8,282 bases of DNA from contig CAJGDT010000068.1 of assembly GCA_904502265.1 (NCBI GenBank), positions 1 to 8,282 on the forward strand, given 5' to 3'. A program made the position numbers and the translations under genes. This document shows, in pieces, positions 4,863-8,282 of the stretch. The notes under the pieces were generated by a model. It had not been told where the DNA came from. It made no database searches and saw only the letters and a list, made by a program, of their open reading frames with translations. The stretch comes from an uncultured Barnesiella sp. (GTDB lineage Bacteria; Bacteroidota; Bacteroidia; Bacteroidales; Barnesiellaceae_A). The number at the start of each line of letters is the position of its first letter. The first letter of the stretch is position 1.

Positions 4863-6671
4863 ATGGAAAATACCCATTTAGACCCTGCTGCGCAAAGCGG
4901 CACTGCTTGCCCCCAAGAACAGGAGCAAACTATCGTTGTTGAAACAACAGTTAATGAAACTTCTCAGATGTCAAGAGCTGAAATTGTTGAGCGCATGCGT
5001 GTAATAGTTGATGCTCCCATCAATGAAGTAAAAGATGAGGTTGAAACCCTCAAACAAAATTATTACAAAGTGAAGCGTGCTGAAGTTGAGGCTGCTTATA
5101 AAATCCACATTGATAGTGGATTGCCAGAGGTTGAGTTCGTTCCCGAACACGATGAGTTGGAAGAACCGTTGAAAGAACTTCTTGCAGCATTCAAAGAGCG
5201 CAAAGCACAATATCTACAAGCGCTTGAAAGAGAACGTGAAGAAAATCTCGCACGCAAAAATGCCCTACTCGATGAATTGAAATCTATTATAGATACACCC
5301 GATGAAGTAGGTAAACAATATCAACGTGTACAACAAATACAACAAGAGTTTAAGGCTATAACCGATGTGCCTGCTCAAGCTGTAACCGATTTGTGGAAAA
5401 CATATCAGACCTATACTGAACAATTCTATGATTTGCTCAAGATAAACAAAGAGTTGCGTGACTACGACTTTAAGAAAAACTTAGAGCAAAAAGAGGCCTT
5501 GTGCAAGAGTGCCGAACAACTTGCCGAGGTGGAAGATGTAGTTTCGGCTTTCAAACAATTGCAGACACTCCATAATGAATGGCGTGAAATAGGTCCTGTT
5601 GCCAAGGAACTGCGCGATGAGTTGTGGAACAGATTTAAAGATGCATCGACAGTTATAAATAAACGTCACCAAGCATACTTCGAGAGCCGTAAAGAGACCG
5701 AAACTCAAAATGAGTCGGCTAAAGTTGCACTATGTGAAGAGATCGAGCAAATAGTAGCATCGCTTGCAGAAGTAGATAGCTATAATGCATGGGATGAGAA
5801 AACACAAGCTATCTTGGCTATGCAAGAGCGTTGGAAGACAATTGGTTTTGCTTCACGTAAAAACAACACAATATTGTTTGAACGTTTCCGCCAAAGTTGT
5901 GATGCATTCTTTGCTGCAAAAGCCGAATACTTTAAGAAGGCCAAAGAGAGCCTCAATAACAACTTGGAGAAGAAACGCGCTTTGTGTGAAAAGGCCGAAT
6001 CTTTGAAAGATAGTACAGACTGGAAGTCTACAACCGATGCTCTTGTAGCTTTGCAAAAAGAATGGAAGCAAATAGGTCCTGTTGCCAAGAAACACTCTGA
6101 CATTGTGTGGAATCGCTTTAATGAGGCTTGTGACTATTTCTTTGAGCAAAAGAAAAAGGCTTTGTCATCAAATCGTGAGATTGAGAATGAAAATTTGAAA
6201 GCTAAACTTCAAGTAATAGAAGTACTCAAAGCTATTGACGAGAAAGTCGATGACGATACTGCACGTGCTCAGATGAAAGAGGCTGTAGATCAATGGAACA
6301 ACATAGGTCATGTGCCCTTCCGTGAGAAAGATAAATTATATAAAGAGTACAAAAAAGCCCTTGATGCTCTCTACAGCCGATTCAATAGCAACCGCAATCG
6401 TAGTAGGATGGTCAACTTTACCAATACAATTCAACAACTCGGCGAAGGTAATAGTGATAAACTATATCGTGAGCGCGAAAAATTGGCACGTAGCTATGAG
6501 ATGAAAAAGAATGAAATTCAGATATACGAGAACAATAAAGGCTTCTTGTCTCTTTCATCATCTCGCGCCGAGAGTTTGGTACATGAACTCGATCGTAAGA
6601 TAAAGAAACTTCACGAAGATATGGAACTCATCGTGCAAAAGATTGAGTTGATAGATCAAAAGTTGAAATAA
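4863..6671 (+). CDS. DUF349 repeat protein (five tandem DUF349 units plus C-terminal coiled coil)
   Basis: With the start at 4863 the protein has 602 residues. It is strongly charged, helix-rich, and has no signal peptide or membrane segment, so it is probably cytoplasmic. After an acidic, Gln/Glu-rich leader (about 1-40) and a helical region (about 40-125), five DUF349-type units follow at roughly 129-197, 205-277, 284-360, 366-435 and 445-508. Each is marked by a Trp-x-x-Ile/Ile-Gly step (WREIGPVAKE, WKTIGFASRK, WKQIGPVAKK, WNNIGHVPFR); the first is degenerate with Phe163 in the Trp position. Residues about 515-602 form a further Lys/Glu-rich predicted coiled coil. The molecular role of DUF349 proteins is not established to my knowledge. 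An upstream in-frame ATG at 4839 would add eight residues and lies only about 12 nt from the predicted transcript start, so 4863 is preferred. It appears monocistronic, flanked by a promoter candidate and a strong hairpin. Confidence 0.88.
   Translation: MENTHLDPAAQSGTACPQEQEQTIVVETTVNETSQMSRAEIVERMRVIVDAPINEVKDEVETLKQNYYKVKRAEVEAAYKIHIDSGLPEVEFVPEHDELEEPLKELLAAFKERKAQYLQALEREREENLARKNALLDELKSIIDTPDEVGKQYQRVQQIQQEFKAITDVPAQAVTDLWKTYQTYTEQFYDLLKINKELRDYDFKKNLEQKEALCKSAEQLAEVEDVVSAFKQLQTLHNEWREIGPVAKELRDELWNRFKDASTVINKRHQAYFESRKETETQNESAKVALCEEIEQIVASLAEVDSYNAWDEKTQAILAMQERWKTIGFASRKNNTILFERFRQSCDAFFAAKAEYFKKAKESLNNNLEKKRALCEKAESLKDSTDWKSTTDALVALQKEWKQIGPVAKKHSDIVWNRFNEACDYFFEQKKKALSSNREIENENLKAKLQVIEVLKAIDEKVDDDTARAQMKEAVDQWNNIGHVPFREKDKLYKEYKKALDALYSRFNSNRNRSRMVNFTNTIQQLGEGNSDKLYREREKLARSYEMKKNEIQIYENNKGFLSLSSSRAESLVHELDRKIKKLHEDMELIVQKIELIDQKLK
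5247..6386 (+). repeat. Coding repeats: five DUF349 units
   Basis: The units lie at about 5247-5453, 5475-5693, 5712-5942, 5958-6167 and 6195-6386, each 64-77 codons. Boundaries are estimated by aligning the Trp-x-x-Ile-Gly steps by eye. The repeats are visible in protein; at nucleotide level most have diverged, except that units 2 and 4 share an identical 20-base stretch (5587-5606 and 6070-6089, AAATAGGTCCTGTTGCCAAG) encoding the IGPVAK loop. Confidence 0.75.
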
Positions 6672-6684
6672 TTTATCCCATTGT

Positions 6685-6720
6685 AAGTAGTATACAAGTC
6701 GTATGGCTTGTATACTACTT
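6685..6720 (+). terminator. Perfect 14-bp inverted repeat, probable terminator hairpin of the DUF349 gene
   Basis: AAGTAGTATACAAG (6685-6698) and CTTGTATACTACTT (6707-6720) pair perfectly around an 8-nt loop (TCGTATGG). The stem begins 14 bp after the DUF349 stop codon, the usual place for an intrinsic terminator. It is AT-rich (4 GC pairs) and is followed by GATTTATATT rather than a clean T-run, so termination is likely but not textbook. An alternative is a dyad binding site or an mRNA 3'-end stabiliser. Confidence 0.6.
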
Positions 6721-6789
6721 GATTTATATTCTATCCTATTATTATCGAGCCTAAGGTGTGTGCATGGGCTAAACCAATAATGATGTTGT

Positions 6790-8175
6790 ATGGCTACCAG
6801 AGGTAAATATGGCAAGTATTTGAGGAGTTTGATTGTCATGGGTGACTACTTATGTATAAATGTCGCCTACTTGATAGCTTGTGCTATCTTCAATTTCTAT
6901 CCGGATTTCTTCAACTACATGGTATGGTTTTTTATCAATATATCATACATTCCTGTTTTGGCGTTGTTTTCTGAAACCCATAACCAACGTATTATATATG
7001 CCAACCATATTGTTTTTAAAGCTCTGGAAAGTACCATATCTCATGCTGTAGTATTTGTTGCACTACTCTTCTTTTCGAACAATATCGATAAAATATGGGT
7101 TAAACAAATAGCAACTATATACCTTATTATGGTGGTTATCATGCCTATATGGTGGATAGTTGCTCGCAAGATTTTAAAAATTTACAGACGTAAAGGTTAT
7201 AACTTTCGCAAAGTTATAATTGTAGGATATGGTCGCACAGGTAAACTGCTTGAAAAAGAATTGCAGTCGGATGCCGGTTATGGTTATAAAATAATGGGTG
7301 TCTTTGATGACAATGCCGAGGTGGCAAATACAACTCCACTTTATAAAGGAACGACAGCCGATGTAGAAGCTTTTGCACTGGAAAACTATATTGATGAAAT
7401 ATATTGTGCGCTGCCTACAATAGTAGAGGAAAAGATAATGGCGCTTACTCGATTTTCGGAGAGCAATGTTATCCGTTTCTTTATTATTCCAAGTATGACA
7501 CCCTACTTGCATCGTCGCTTGCATTACGATAGTTTGGGTAGTGTGCCTATCTTAAGTGTTCGTCCCGAGCCCCTTGAAAATCCTTTGAATGCTGCCTTAA
7601 AAAGAGTATTTGATATACTTTTCTCGGGAGTTTTCTTGATTTTCTTTCCCCTTATTCTTATACCGGTTGCGATTGCCGTAAAAATTTCGTCACCTGGTCC
7701 AATATTTTTTAAGCAAAAACGTACCGGATTGCGAGGTAAGGACTTTTATTGCTATAAGTTCCGTACAATGCGTGTCAATGATAAAAGTGATGAGCAACAA
7801 GCAACCAAAAATGATCCTCGAAAGACAAAAGTTGGCGACTTCTTACGAAAAACAAATATTGATGAATTACCTCAATTCTGGAATGTTTTTAAGGGCGATA
7901 TGTCGGTAGTAGGCCCTCGTCCCCACATGATAAAGCATACTGAAGATTACTCGAAACTAATCGATACTTATATGCTTCGTCACCTTGTAAAACCTGGCAT
8001 TACCGGATGGGCACAAGTGAACGGCTATCGTGGTGAAACTAAAGAGTTGTGGCAAATGGCCAAGCGTGTGCAATATGATGTGTGGTATATAGAGAATTGG
8101 GACTTTTTCTTAGACCTAAAAATCATCTATCTAACAATAGCCAATACATTGCGCGGCGAGAAAAACGCCTATTGA
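6790..8175 (+). CDS. Undecaprenyl-phosphate hexose-1-phosphate transferase (WcaJ/PglC superfamily)
   Basis: This 461-residue membrane enzyme should transfer a sugar-1-phosphate (typically glucose-1-phosphate from UDP-glucose) to undecaprenyl phosphate, the first step in capsule or exopolysaccharide repeat assembly. Hydrophobic segments at about 12-35, 40-60, 84-96 and 106-125 form the N-terminal membrane bundle. Residues about 140-245 are the Rossmann-like central domain with GYGRTG (146-151). A fifth hydrophobic segment (273-297), broken by prolines, precedes the catalytic domain: SSPGPIFFKQKRTG (300-313), YKFRTM (322-327), DELPQFWNVFKGDMS (358-372) with Asp358-Glu359, VVGPRP (373-378) and KPGITGWAQVNGYRGE (401-416). 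Length and domain order match the full polyprenyl glycosylphosphotransferase family. Sugar specificity cannot be read. It lies 118 bp after the DUF349 gene, with no -7 consensus seen upstream, and no polysaccharide genes are visible alongside. Confidence 0.9.
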   Translation: MATRGKYGKYLRSLIVMGDYLCINVAYLIACAIFNFYPDFFNYMVWFFINISYIPVLALFSETHNQRIIYANHIVFKALESTISHAVVFVALLFFSNNIDKIWVKQIATIYLIMVVIMPIWWIVARKILKIYRRKGYNFRKVIIVGYGRTGKLLEKELQSDAGYGYKIMGVFDDNAEVANTTPLYKGTTADVEAFALENYIDEIYCALPTIVEEKIMALTRFSESNVIRFFIIPSMTPYLHRRLHYDSLGSVPILSVRPEPLENPLNAALKRVFDILFSGVFLIFFPLILIPVAIAVKISSPGPIFFKQKRTGLRGKDFYCYKFRTMRVNDKSDEQQATKNDPRKTKVGDFLRKTNIDELPQFWNVFKGDMSVVGPRPHMIKHTEDYSKLIDTYMLRHLVKPGITGWAQVNGYRGETKELWQMAKRVQYDVWYIENWDFFLDLKIIYLTIANTLRGEKNAY

Positions 8176-8282
8176 TTACGTCTCTCCTCAACCTCTTTCT
8201 TTAAGCGTTTCCACTCCTCATTGGTGAGAGTGCGATACGATAGTATATGCCATGTTACACCTGTTGCAATAAGTAACAATAG
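8169..8282 (-). CDS. C-terminal end of a convergent membrane-associated protein (partial, runs off the right edge)
   Basis: Reading the minus strand from the window edge, a frame stays open for 37 codons and stops with TAG at 8171-8169. The visible part starts with a hydrophobic stretch (LLLLIATGVTWHIL), then a short linker containing LTNEEW, and ends with a charged helix, KRLKKEVEERRNQ. This looks like the last transmembrane helix and cytoplasmic tail of a membrane protein, possibly small. I do not recognise the family. The gene is convergent with the transferase and overlaps its last 7 bases (8169-8175), leaving no room for a terminator between them. The composition is protein-like, but with only 37 codons the call is moderate. 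Confidence 0.55.
   Translation of the reverse strand, partial: LLLLIATGVTWHILSYRTLTNEEWKRLKKEVEERRNQ

Overview
The window looks like a chromosomal segment of a Bacteroidales (Bacteroidota) bacterium. The evidence is threefold. Intergenic DNA is AT-rich and carries promoter elements of the Bacteroidota type (TAnnTTTG around -7), with no consistent Shine-Dalgarno sequences. The predicted proteins closely resemble, from memory, Bacteroides/Parabacteroides-type versions: a Maf starting MLDNL, an M16 peptidase starting with a VTRYTLSNGLRV-like block, and a cyclophilin with a lineage-type insertion. The gene order DUF2520 protein - KdsC-like phosphatase - Maf is one I associate with this phylum. 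No database search was possible.

Layout. At the left edge (1-51, minus strand) lie the first 17 codons of a divergent gene that begins with a signal-peptide-like sequence. A divergent intergenic region (52-196) follows. Six tightly packed plus-strand genes (197-4746) form an apparent operon: a small nitroreductase, a Rossmann/DUF2520 protein, a KdsC-like HAD phosphatase, a Maf nucleotide pyrophosphatase, a lipoprotein cyclophilin-type prolyl isomerase, and an M16 zinc peptidase. Gaps between them are 6-10 bp, or a 1-base overlap. After a 116-bp gap with a possible weak terminator, a promoter-like element and a 12-bp palindrome comes a long DUF349 repeat protein (4863-6671). A perfect 14-bp inverted repeat (6685-6720) separates it from a polyprenyl-phosphate hexose-1-phosphate transferase of the WcaJ type (6790-8175). 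The right edge holds the 3' end of a convergent minus-strand gene (8169-8282) that overlaps the transferase by 7 bp.

Function. The operon combines housekeeping and quality-control activities: redox, Kdo/LPS precursor dephosphorylation, nucleotide-pool sanitation, envelope protein folding and proteolysis. It does not look like a single linear pathway. The DUF349 protein is a largely helical, highly charged repeat protein of unknown function. The transferase probably starts synthesis of an undecaprenyl-linked surface polysaccharide, but no other glycosyltransferase is visible here.

I see no insertion sequence, CRISPR array, tRNA/rRNA, phage gene or obvious defence system. The window reads as mostly ordinary core genome. 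The least understood parts are the DUF2520 protein, the DUF349 repeat array, the cyclophilin insertion and the two truncated edge genes.
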